The notes beneath the pieces were generated by a model. It was not told where the DNA came from and did not search any database. It worked only from the letters and a program-made list of their open reading frames with translations. Shown here one piece after another: positions 50,671-58,219 of a stretch of 64,000 nucleotides of DNA. Each line of letters opens with the position of its first letter. Position 1 is the first letter of the stretch. Source of the DNA: Alphaproteobacteria bacterium (lineage in GTDB: Bacteria; Myxococcota_A; UBA796; UBA2385); contig JACKEY010000005.1 of the NCBI GenBank assembly GCA_020632755.1, positions 434,001 to 498,000 on the forward strand, read 5' to 3'. Position numbers and translations under genes: made by a program.

Positions 50671-52188
50671 ATGCTTCCGCCGCTCGCGCTGTTCTTCGCC
50701 CTCACTGCCTGCACGGGCAAGGACCCGGGCCCCGACAGCGGCGGGGCCGACGGGACCACCGACAGCGGCGCCGTCGACGCCTGGCAGTTCTGGCCGGAAG
50801 CGCCGGGGCTGCGCGGCCCCGGCGGGCCCACGACGACCTTCACCGAAGACCAGCTGTGGACCAACTGCGCCTACCTGGACGGCGGGGACAACGACTTCAA
50901 CCACCACAACCTGATCGTGCCCTACCGCGGCCACCTGCTGATGCCGTGGTCCCCCGAGTTCGGCACCGGCGGCATCAGCTTCTTCGACGTCTCGGATCCC
51001 TGCAACCCGCAGAAGGCCGGCGAAGGCTGGACCAGCGACATGCGCGAGAGCCACGCCCTGGGCTTCTTCCAGCTGGGTCCCGACTCCGCCCACGAGGGCG
51101 AGTACATGGTCGCCACGGGGTTGTTGGGCATCATCATCTGGGACGTGGGCGACCTCGAGGCGCCGGCCCAGGTGTCCTACCTGCCCCTGCCCGACGTGTT
51201 CTACCCGGACGCCTACACCTACGTGGTGCTCAGCGTCTCGGTCCAGTACCCCTGGGTCTACGTGGCGGCGGCGGACAACGGCATCTTCGTCGTCGACATC
51301 AGCGATCCGACCGCTCCGGTCATGGCCGCCCAGCACGTCTTCGAGCCGGCCCTGCGCGCCGGCGGGGTGTTCGCCATCGGCAACCTGCTGATGGTCAGCA
51401 GCGCCGAGCAGACCGAAGCCGTGCTGATGGACATCAGCATCCCCGACGAGCCCCAGCCCCTGCCTGGCGGGCGGTTCACCGTGGCCGACAGCACCGGCGA
51501 GGGCAAGGAGTTCTACCACGCCAACCACGCGGGAGACCTGGCCTTCTTCGCCCGGAAACAGGGCGGAGGCGGGTTCATGATGTACGACATCAGCGATCCG
51601 ACCGCGCCCACCTACGCCGGCGACATCCTGACCGAGGGCAACGGCGGCTACGTCTTCCACGACGAGGGGCTGGTGTTCGTCGGCGAGAGCAGCTTCTCGC
51701 AGGTCTACGACATCGCCGACCCCGGCGACATCCAGATCGTCGGCCGCGGTGACCTGACCGGCGACCTGGACACCCTGACCCCCTACGGCAACGTCGCGAT
51801 CCTGTCGGTCGACCAGGACGCCGACAGCGGCCAGGCCAGCGCGGTCATGCCCTGGACCACCGCCCCGGACACGACGCCGGTGCACGTGCGCCGGGTGGTG
51901 CCCGCCGACGGCGAAGCCGGTGTGGCCCTGACCAGCCGGGTGGCGGTCGTCTTCGACGAGATGATCGAGCCCGGCACGGTGTACCCGGGGTCGCTGCGCC
52001 TGCTCGACGCCGACGGCATGCCGGTGCCCGGCGTCACCAGCGTGCAGGAGGGCACGGCCACCTACAGCCCGGTGGACCCGCTGTCGCCCAACACCACCTA
52101 CACCTTCGAGGTGGACCAGGTGACCGACGTGAGCGGCAACGCGATGGACGTCACGGTGACCACCAGCTTCTCGACGGTGTCCGGGTGA
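50671..52188 (+). CDS. LVIVD-repeat propeller lipoprotein with Ig tail
   Basis: 505 residues. Lipobox ALTAC, then a Ser/Asp/Gly linker. Five to six propeller blades of the LVIVD type follow (GGISFFDVSDPCNPQKAGEG, NGIFVVDISDPTAPVMA, GGFMMYDISDPTAPTYAG), over about 60-390. The C-terminal ~100 residues are an SbsA-type Ig domain (VRRVVPADGEAGVALTSRV, TYTFEVDQVTDVSGNAM). LVIVD propellers occur in surface proteins of uncertain function. It overlaps the next gene by 4 nt (GTGA), so it is translated together with the cytochrome lipoprotein. Confidence 0.85.
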   Translation: MLPPLALFFALTACTGKDPGPDSGGADGTTDSGAVDAWQFWPEAPGLRGPGGPTTTFTEDQLWTNCAYLDGGDNDFNHHNLIVPYRGHLLMPWSPEFGTGGISFFDVSDPCNPQKAGEGWTSDMRESHALGFFQLGPDSAHEGEYMVATGLLGIIIWDVGDLEAPAQVSYLPLPDVFYPDAYTYVVLSVSVQYPWVYVAAADNGIFVVDISDPTAPVMAAQHVFEPALRAGGVFAIGNLLMVSSAEQTEAVLMDISIPDEPQPLPGGRFTVADSTGEGKEFYHANHAGDLAFFARKQGGGGFMMYDISDPTAPTYAGDILTEGNGGYVFHDEGLVFVGESSFSQVYDIADPGDIQIVGRGDLTGDLDTLTPYGNVAILSVDQDADSGQASAVMPWTTAPDTTPVHVRRVVPADGEAGVALTSRVAVVFDEMIEPGTVYPGSLRLLDADGMPVPGVTSVQEGTATYSPVDPLSPNTTYTFEVDQVTDVSGNAMDVTVTTSFSTVSG

Positions 52189-54329
52189 GCCCGGCCCTGG
52201 TCGCCCTGCTGGCCCTCCCGCTGTGGGCCTGCGGGGACAAGGCGGTGGGCACGGACAGCGGTGCGGGCGGCGACGACTCCGGCACGATCGACGGCACCGA
52301 CGTGCCGGAGGGGGCGGTGGCCGAGGCCGGCCCGGCGCTGGTCGGCCACGTCGGCGAGGTCCTGACCCTGGACGGCTCGGGCAGCGTCGGGGAGTCCTTC
52401 CTGTGGGACTTCGGGGACGGCGAGCGGGTCGAGGGCGAAGCCGTGGTGGACCACGCCTGGGCGGAGCCCGGCACCTTCACGGCGGTCATCCAGGTGACCG
52501 GCGCGGACGGCGGCAAGCGCAGCGACAGCACCACGGTGACCATCACCCTGCCCGCGGCCGACGTGCCTCCCAGCCGCAGCAGCCCGCTGGCGGTGGGGCC
52601 CGACGGCGTCGTCTGGGCGGTCTTCCCGGAGGCCGGGGAGGTGCGGCGCTGCGAGGGGGATCTCTCGAGCTGCCGGTCGGTCGCCGTCTGCGGAGATCCC
52701 CGCGCGCTCGCGGTGCGGGCCGAGGGCGCCGACGACGCACGGGTGGCCGTGGCCTGCGCCGAAGACGGCGCCGTCGTCGTTCTCGACGGCGACGGTGTCG
52801 AGCAAGCGCGGCACGACCTGGGACCCGGCAGCTGGCCCTGGAGTGTCGCCTGGCACGCCGAGCGCGGGCTGGTCGCGGCGCTGGCCGGACCGGGCGAGGT
52901 GGCCTTCGTCGACGAAGGCACGCGCGTGCCCGTGGGGCCCGAGCCCCGAGGCCTGGTCGTGGCCCCCGACGGCGCCGTCTACGCCGCGCGGTACCGCGGC
53001 GACGCCGACGGCAACCGGGTCTACGTGGTGGAGGACGGCGCCTGGACCGACACGCTGTCGCTCGCCGTGGACACGACGCCGGACAGCGACACGACCACCC
53101 GCGGCACGCCGAACCTGATCGAGCAGCTGGCCATCAGCCCCGACGGCGGGACCCTGCTGGTTCCGGCCCTGCACGCCAACATCCTGCGCGGTGAGTACCG
53201 CGAGGGTGTGCCCCTGGCCCAGGACCAGGTGCTGCGTGCAGTGGTCGGGACCGTGGACCTGGCGTCCGGCGCCGAGACCGCACGCAAGCAGCTCGACGAG
53301 CGTGGGCGCACCATCGCGGTGGTCCCGAGCCCGAGCGGCGACCGGCTGTTCGCGCTGCACCCGGGCTCCCAGGCGATCACGGTGCTGTCCGCCACCAGCC
53401 TGGACGTCTCCGGCGCCATCCTGGGCCTGGGCGAGCACCCGATCGGCCTCGCTTTCGGAGATGACGCCGACCGCCTCTACGTCCTCTCCTGGCTCTCCCG
53501 CGAGCTGCGCCTCTACGACATCAGCGCCCTCCCCTCGCCTCCCAGCCTGCTGGCGACGGCCGTCCTCGGCGACACCGAGCCCCTCGACCCGACCGTGCTG
53601 CGCGGCAAGCAGCTGTTCTTCTCCTCGGCCGACACCCGCATCACGACCAGCGGGTACATCGCCTGCGCCCACTGCCACCCCGACGGCGGCCACGACGGCC
53701 AGGTCTGGGACTTCACCGATCGCGGAGAGGGGCTGCGCAACACGACCAGCCTGCACGGCATGGGCACCGGCGCGCTGACGGCCGACCCGGACCTGGGGCT
53801 GGCCACCGGCCGGCTGCACTGGAGCGGCAACTTCGACGAGGCCCAGGACTTCGAGAACGACATCCGCGGCCACTTCGGCGGCACGGGGCTGCTGTCCGAC
53901 CCCGACTGGGCCGAGAGCAGCGACACGCTGGGCCCCGAGAAGCAGGGCCGCAGCGACGACCTGGACGCGCTCGCGACCTACATGCACAGCCTGGCCGAGA
54001 CCCCGGCCAGCCCCGATCCGATCGCGGTCGACGAGTCCGACCTGTTCACGGCGAGCGGCTGCGCCGAGTGCCACAGCGGCGACGCGATGACCGACTCCGC
54101 CCGGACCGAGGGGATCCGCCACGACGTCGGCACCCTGACCGACGCCAGCGGCGGCCGGCTGGGCGGCGAGCTGGACGGGCTCGACACGCCGACGCTGCGG
54201 GGACTGTGGGAGACCGCGCCCTACCTGCACGACGGCAGCGCCGACACGATCGGCGAGGCGATCGTCGCCCACACCGACGTGGACGCCGACACCGCCGAGC
54301 GGCTGGCGACCTGGCTGCGCGGGCTGTGA
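52185..54329 (+). CDS. PKD-propeller-dihaem cytochrome lipoprotein
   Basis: 714 residues starting at the GTG of a GTGA overlap. Lipobox LPLWAC; Ser/Asp/Gly linker; a PKD-like domain (about 45-120, GESFLWDFGDGE); a YVTN/NHL-like propeller (about 125-460); then a cytochrome c peroxidase/MauG-like C-terminus. That C-terminus has two haem motifs, CAHCH (about residue 495) and CAECH (about 630), and downstream Met/His-rich segments. Its di-haem electron-transfer unit is thus presented on a surface-type scaffold. Peroxidase, MauG-type oxidation or electron conduit functions are all possible; no partner dehydrogenase is adjacent. Confidence 0.87.
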   Translation: MSPALVALLALPLWACGDKAVGTDSGAGGDDSGTIDGTDVPEGAVAEAGPALVGHVGEVLTLDGSGSVGESFLWDFGDGERVEGEAVVDHAWAEPGTFTAVIQVTGADGGKRSDSTTVTITLPAADVPPSRSSPLAVGPDGVVWAVFPEAGEVRRCEGDLSSCRSVAVCGDPRALAVRAEGADDARVAVACAEDGAVVVLDGDGVEQARHDLGPGSWPWSVAWHAERGLVAALAGPGEVAFVDEGTRVPVGPEPRGLVVAPDGAVYAARYRGDADGNRVYVVEDGAWTDTLSLAVDTTPDSDTTTRGTPNLIEQLAISPDGGTLLVPALHANILRGEYREGVPLAQDQVLRAVVGTVDLASGAETARKQLDERGRTIAVVPSPSGDRLFALHPGSQAITVLSATSLDVSGAILGLGEHPIGLAFGDDADRLYVLSWLSRELRLYDISALPSPPSLLATAVLGDTEPLDPTVLRGKQLFFSSADTRITTSGYIACAHCHPDGGHDGQVWDFTDRGEGLRNTTSLHGMGTGALTADPDLGLATGRLHWSGNFDEAQDFENDIRGHFGGTGLLSDPDWAESSDTLGPEKQGRSDDLDALATYMHSLAETPASPDPIAVDESDLFTASGCAECHSGDAMTDSARTEGIRHDVGTLTDASGGRLGGELDGLDTPTLRGLWETAPYLHDGSADTIGEAIVAHTDVDADTAERLATWLRGL

Positions 54330-54332
54330 GCC

Positions 54333-54363
54333 ACTAGCGCCGCTAGATTCTAGCGGCGCTAGT
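54333..54363. terminator. 14-bp inverted repeat between convergent genes
   Basis: ACTAGCGCCGCTAG, 3-nt loop, CTAGCGGCGCTAGT: a perfect 14-bp stem in the 46-nt gap between the cytochrome stop and the valS stop. AGCGCTAGT recurs at 54372-54380, partly inside the end of valS. Bidirectional terminator is the simplest reading although a T-run is missing. Confidence 0.55.
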
Positions 54364-54375
54364 ACCCGAACAGCG

Positions 54376-57033
54376 CTAGTCCAGCGCCGCCCGGGCCGTG
54401 GCCAGGTGGGCGCGGCGCTCGCGGGCCGCCGCCAGCTTCTCTTCGAAGTCGGCCACGACATCGTCGGGCGCCTTGGACCGGAAGCCGGGGTTGCCCAGCC
54501 GGCCTTCCAGGCCCTTGATGTCCTTGTCGGACTTCGCGAGCTCCTTGTCCAGCCGCGACCGCTCGGCCGCCAGATCCACCAGCCCCTCCAGCGGGATGAA
54601 CAGCTCGGCGCCGTGGACCACGGCCGTCGCGCAGGCGCCATCGCGGCCGCCCTGGACGATCGCCGTGACCTTGGCCAGGTCGCGCAGGGCCTGGGCGTGC
54701 TTGCGTGCCTGGGTCGGGTCCGGGGTGCGCACCGTCAGCTCGGTCTTGGGCGACAGCTCCATGTCGGCCTTGATCCGGCGCAGCGCGACGATGGCTTCCT
54801 GCATCCAGGCGACCTCGGCCAGGGCCTGGTCGTCCCGGGGGTAGTCGGCCGCCACCGGGAAGGCGGCGTCCATGACGCTGCCCGTGGTGCCCGGCAGCCG
54901 CTGCCAGATCTCTTCCGACAGGAAGGGCATGTAGGGGTGCAGCAGCCGGGCCAGGGCGTCGAAGACCAGCCGCAGGGTGTGGCGGGCCCCCTGGCGGCGG
55001 GCCTCGGCGTCCGCGCTCGGGTCTTCGTCGTAGAGCGTGCCCTTGCTGAACTCCAGGTACCAGTCGCAGAGCTCGGACCAGGTGAACTGGTAGAGCTCAC
55101 TGGCGGCTTCGTTGAACCGGTAGTGGTCCAGGCCGTTGCGCACGCGGCGGACGCTCTCGCCCAGGCGCACCTGGATCCACTGGTCATAGGCCGAGAAGGT
55201 GCGCGGGGCGTCCGGGTCGTAGGCGTCCAGGTGCATCATCGCGAACCGGAAGGCCTGCCAGATCTTGTTGGTGAACCGGACGTAGCCCTCGGCGCGCTCT
55301 TCGTTCCACAGGATGTCGCGGCCCTGGGCGGCCATGGCCACCAGGGTGAACCGGAAGGCGTCGGTGCCGTACTTCTCGATCATGTCGAGGGGGTCGACCA
55401 CGTTGCCCTTGGTCTTCGACATCTTCTCGCCCTTGCTGTCGCGGACCAGGGCGTGGATGTAGACGTCCTTGAAGGGCACGTTGCCCATGAAGTGCTGGCC
55501 CGAGAACACCATCCGGGCGACCCAGAAGAAGATGATGTCGAAGCCCGTGATGAGCACCGACGTCGGGTAGTACCTCTGCAGGTCGGCGGTCTTCTGCGGC
55601 CAGCCCAGCGTCGAGAACGGCCAGAGGGCGCTGCTGAACCAGGTGTCGAGCACGTCTTCGTCCTGGCGCAGGGCCAGGTCGTCGGGCAGGTCGTGCCGGG
55701 CGCGGGCTTCCGCCTCGGTGCGGGCGACGTAGACGTTGCCGTGGTCGTCGTACCAGGCCGGGATCTGGTGGCCCCACCACAGCTGGCGGCTGATGCACCA
55801 GTCCTTGATGTCGCGCATCCACGCGAAGTAGGTGTTCTCCCAGGTCTTGGGCACGAAGCGGGTGAAGTCCTGCTCGACCGCGGCCAGGGCCGGCCCGGCG
55901 AGCGGCTTCATGTGCACGAACCACTGGGTCGACAGCATCGGCTCGACCACGGCGCCGCTGCGCTGGCTGCGCGGCAGGGCCATGGTGTGGGGCTTGCTGC
56001 CGCGGTCCATGCCGAGCTCGCCGATGCGCGCCTTGACCGCGGCGCGGGCGTCGGCCACGGACAGGCCCTGGAAGGGGCCGCCCTGGTGGTTCAGGGTGCC
56101 ATCCAGGTTCAGGATGTTGATGAACGGCAGATCGTGGCGCTTGCCGACCTCGAAGTCGTTGAAGTCGTGGGCCGGCGTGACCTTGACCGCGCCTGTGCCG
56201 AACTCGGGGTCGACCAGGATGGCGTCGCCCACGATGGGGAACTCGCGGCCGGTGATCGGGTGCCGCACGTTCTCGCCGATCAGGTGCTGGTAGCGGGGAT
56301 CGGTGGGGTGCACGGCCACGGCCGTGTCGCCGAGCATGGTCTCGGGCCGGGTGGTGGCGACCACGATCTCGGTCACCACGATGCCGTCGGGGCCGGCCTT
56401 GGGCGTCGCCAGCGGGTAGGCGAAGGACCAGATCTCGGTCTGGAAGTCCTCTTCCGCCTCGACCTCCAGGTCCGAGAGGGCGGTCTGGCCGATGGGGTCC
56501 CAGTTGATGAGCCGCTCGGCCCGGTAGATGAGCCCCTGCTCGTACAGCCGGACGAAGACCTCCTTCACCGCGTCGGACAGGCCGTCGTCCATGGTGAAGC
56601 GCTCGCGGGTCCAGTCGCAGGACACGCCGAGCTTGCGCAGCTGGTGCACGATGGTGCCGCCGCTCTCGGCCTTCCAGTCCCAGACCCGCTTGACGAATTC
56701 CTCGCGGCCCAGGTCGACGCGCTCGATGCCCTGGGCGCGCAGCTGGCGCTCGACCACCCACTGGGTGGCGATGCCGGCGTGGTCGGTGCCGGGCACCCAC
56801 AGGACGTTGTAGCCGTCCATGCGCTTGTAGCGGATCAGCACGTCCTGCAGCGTGTTGTTCAGGGCGTGGCCCATGTGCAGGCTGCCGGTGACGTTCGGCG
56901 GCGGGATGACGATGCTGTAGGGCTCGCCAGGGGCGCTGGGATCGGCGGTGAACGCGCCGCGGGCCTCCCACTCGGTGTAGTACCGGTCGGCGGCGGCGTG
57001 GGCGTCGTAGGTGCGGGGGAGCTCTTCGCTCAT
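54376..57033 (-). CDS. valS: Valyl-tRNA synthetase
   Basis: 885 residues, expected length. HIGH motif as VTGSLHMGHALNN (near residue 50), GTDHAGIATQWVVERQL, CDWTRERFTMDD, an editing domain, then FFWVARMVFSGQHFMG and the KMSKS motif as GEKMSKTKGNVVDP. The C-terminal coiled coil (AERSRLDKELAKSDKDIKGLE) is typical of ValS. It charges tRNA-Val. It follows the pseudo-receiver gene by 25 nt on the same strand and converges on the cytochrome gene, separated by the strong hairpin. Confidence 0.96.
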   Translation of the reverse strand: MSEELPRTYDAHAAADRYYTEWEARGAFTADPSAPGEPYSIVIPPPNVTGSLHMGHALNNTLQDVLIRYKRMDGYNVLWVPGTDHAGIATQWVVERQLRAQGIERVDLGREEFVKRVWDWKAESGGTIVHQLRKLGVSCDWTRERFTMDDGLSDAVKEVFVRLYEQGLIYRAERLINWDPIGQTALSDLEVEAEEDFQTEIWSFAYPLATPKAGPDGIVVTEIVVATTRPETMLGDTAVAVHPTDPRYQHLIGENVRHPITGREFPIVGDAILVDPEFGTGAVKVTPAHDFNDFEVGKRHDLPFINILNLDGTLNHQGGPFQGLSVADARAAVKARIGELGMDRGSKPHTMALPRSQRSGAVVEPMLSTQWFVHMKPLAGPALAAVEQDFTRFVPKTWENTYFAWMRDIKDWCISRQLWWGHQIPAWYDDHGNVYVARTEAEARARHDLPDDLALRQDEDVLDTWFSSALWPFSTLGWPQKTADLQRYYPTSVLITGFDIIFFWVARMVFSGQHFMGNVPFKDVYIHALVRDSKGEKMSKTKGNVVDPLDMIEKYGTDAFRFTLVAMAAQGRDILWNEERAEGYVRFTNKIWQAFRFAMMHLDAYDPDAPRTFSAYDQWIQVRLGESVRRVRNGLDHYRFNEAASELYQFTWSELCDWYLEFSKGTLYDEDPSADAEARRQGARHTLRLVFDALARLLHPYMPFLSEEIWQRLPGTTGSVMDAAFPVAADYPRDDQALAEVAWMQEAIVALRRIKADMELSPKTELTVRTPDPTQARKHAQALRDLAKVTAIVQGGRDGACATAVVHGAELFIPLEGLVDLAAERSRLDKELAKSDKDIKGLEGRLGNPGFRSKAPDDVVADFEEKLAAARERRAHLATARAALD

Positions 57034-57058
57034 GACAACGGTCCAGGGGGTCGGGGTT

Positions 57059-57826
57059 TCAGTCCGAGCCGCCCTGCTGCTGTTCGCGAAGGCGCTCGGA
57101 GGCGATGTGTTCGACCAGTTCGGGCAGCTGGGTGCGGACGGCTTCGTCCACGGCGTGCTCGACCAGATCGCGGAAGGCCGGGTCGGTGGCCAGGGTGTGG
57201 CGGAGCACCCGCTGAACCACCTCGGGCAGGACCTCGAGGATTGCTCGCTCGAGGGCCGGCCCGATCACCTCAGGGTCGACGGCCACGGGCTCCAGCTGCT
57301 GGTAGTCCCGGGCCAGGAAGGATGCAACGCGCTCGTCGCTGGCCGGGGGGCGGCCGAGGACGGGGGCGGAGGAGGAGCCGACCGGCGAGGTGCCCACGAG
57401 GGGTTCCACCGCGGCCGCTTCGAGGGTCGTCAGGTCGTCGTCGCCGCCGTCGCGGCTGATCGGGCCGAGCGCGAGCTCGAGGTGGGCCCGAAGGCCATCG
57501 GCGGTGACGGGCTTGCGGATCTGCCCCGCCACGCCGGCTTCGTCGGCGCGCGCGTTGTTGTAGACCTCGAAGCCGCCGGCGAGCAGGAACACGGCCGACG
57601 CCGGGTGCCGATCGCGCAGCTCGCGGGCCAGGTCGTAGCCGTTGCCGCGGGGCAGCGAGGCGCTGGCCAGCACCACGGCGAGATCGACGCCTTCGGCGCG
57701 GGTCTGTGCCTCGACCGCGTCCCGGGCCGACACCACCGCGTAGCCGGACCCCGCCAGCGCCTCCTGCACCCGCTGGGCGGTGGAGGGGTTGGGATCGACG
57801 ACGAGGACGGTGGACTGCATGGACAT
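57059..57826 (-). CDS. Pseudo-receiver protein with helical C-terminus
   Basis: 255 residues. Residues 1-120 have a CheY-like receiver fold (STVLVVDPNPSTAQRVQEAL ... AGQIRKPVTADGL). However, the phosphoacceptor position, four residues before the conserved Pro, reads S in LASASLP instead of Asp. The acidic pocket is reduced and the switch Lys is kept. The C-terminal ~100 residues are amphipathic helices (PEVIGPALERAILEVLPEVVQ) without a DNA-binding motif. Phosphorylation at the usual site therefore looks impossible; atypical receivers often act by protein binding. The start at MSMQSTVL was chosen because upstream frame overlaps the antisense of tRNA-Leu. Confidence 0.8.
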   Translation of the reverse strand: MSMQSTVLVVDPNPSTAQRVQEALAGSGYAVVSARDAVEAQTRAEGVDLAVVLASASLPRGNGYDLARELRDRHPASAVFLLAGGFEVYNNARADEAGVAGQIRKPVTADGLRAHLELALGPISRDGGDDDLTTLEAAAVEPLVGTSPVGSSSAPVLGRPPASDERVASFLARDYQQLEPVAVDPEVIGPALERAILEVLPEVVQRVLRHTLATDPAFRDLVEHAVDEAVRTQLPELVEHIASERLREQQQGGSD

Positions 57827-57918
57827 CGGGGCTCGCGGGGCGGGTATCACACCCCGGCGACGGGCGCGCGTCAAGGGCCTGACAGGCCCGAACCGTGGCC
57901 GCCCCGTCCCTGCCTTGC

Positions 57919-57924
57919 TACGCT
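57919..57924 (+). promoter_or_regulatory. TACGCT -10-like hexamer before tRNA-Leu
   Basis: TACGCT lies 12 nt before the mature tRNA 5' end. A -35 is not convincing. It matches the TAnnnT pattern seen at several promoters here. Confidence 0.3.
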
Positions 57925-57936
57925 TCGGTTCGATTC

Positions 57937-58022
57937 GGGGGCGTGGCGGAATCGGTATACGCGGCGGATTCAAAATCCGCTGGCCTCTGGCCTTGTGGGT
58001 TCGAGTCCCACCGCCCCTACCA
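57937..58022 (+). tRNA. tRNA-Leu (anticodon CAA)
   Basis: A class II tRNA with encoded CCA. The acceptor stem pairs GGGGGCG with CGCCCCT. The anticodon stem GCGGA/TCCGC encloses a TTCAAAA loop with anticodon CAA at 57971-57973 (reads UUG). There is a long variable arm, and a T-arm GTGGG-TTCGAGT-CCCAC. Discriminator base A, then CCA. It lies between the pseudo-receiver gene (divergent) and the VRR-NUC gene; the trmL-like gene elsewhere in the window encodes an enzyme known to modify this type of tRNA-Leu wobble position. Confidence 0.95.
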
Positions 58023-58080
58023 ACCATCCCCCTGCCCGATCACTCCCGCCCCCCCACGAAGGTTGCTCGTGGCGAGACGC

Positions 58081-58096
58081 GCGGTGGGACTCGAAC
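58081..58096 (-). repeat. Inverted 16-bp copy of the tRNA-Leu T-arm end
   Basis: GCGGTGGGACTCGAAC is the exact reverse complement of positions 57999-58014 inside the tRNA T-arm and acceptor. It lies 66 bp beyond that segment. Flanking pairs do not complete a tRNA, so it is a fragment. Confidence 0.5.
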
Positions 58097-58127
58097 GGGC
58101 GGGGGCCGGCGCGAGCGCTGCGAGCGC

Positions 58128-58152
58128 GGAAGGCGAGCACTGCGAGCCTTCC
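58128..58152. repeat. GGAAGGC hairpin in the spacer after tRNA-Leu
   Basis: GGAAGGC, 11-nt loop, GCCTTCC. The 197-bp spacer between the tRNA and the VRR-NUC gene also contains repeated GCGAGCGCTGCGAGC-like words. No coding sequence is evident in it. Confidence 0.35.
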
Positions 58153-58219
58153 AGGCCCGCCGCCCCGGCCCGCAGGGGGAGCGGCGCAAGCGCTGTGCGA
58201 CCCGGCTACGCCTCCCGGC

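Noticed and set aside
57827..58027. N-terminal extension of the pseudo-receiver gene to an ATG at 58027
   Set aside because: The extension translates the antisense of tRNA-Leu and Arg/Pro-rich spacer; the receiver fold begins at MSMQSTVL.
58060..58100. A second, minus-strand tRNA gene after tRNA-Leu
   Set aside because: Only 16 bp match the T-arm end; the flanking stem halves do not pair and no anticodon arm is present.
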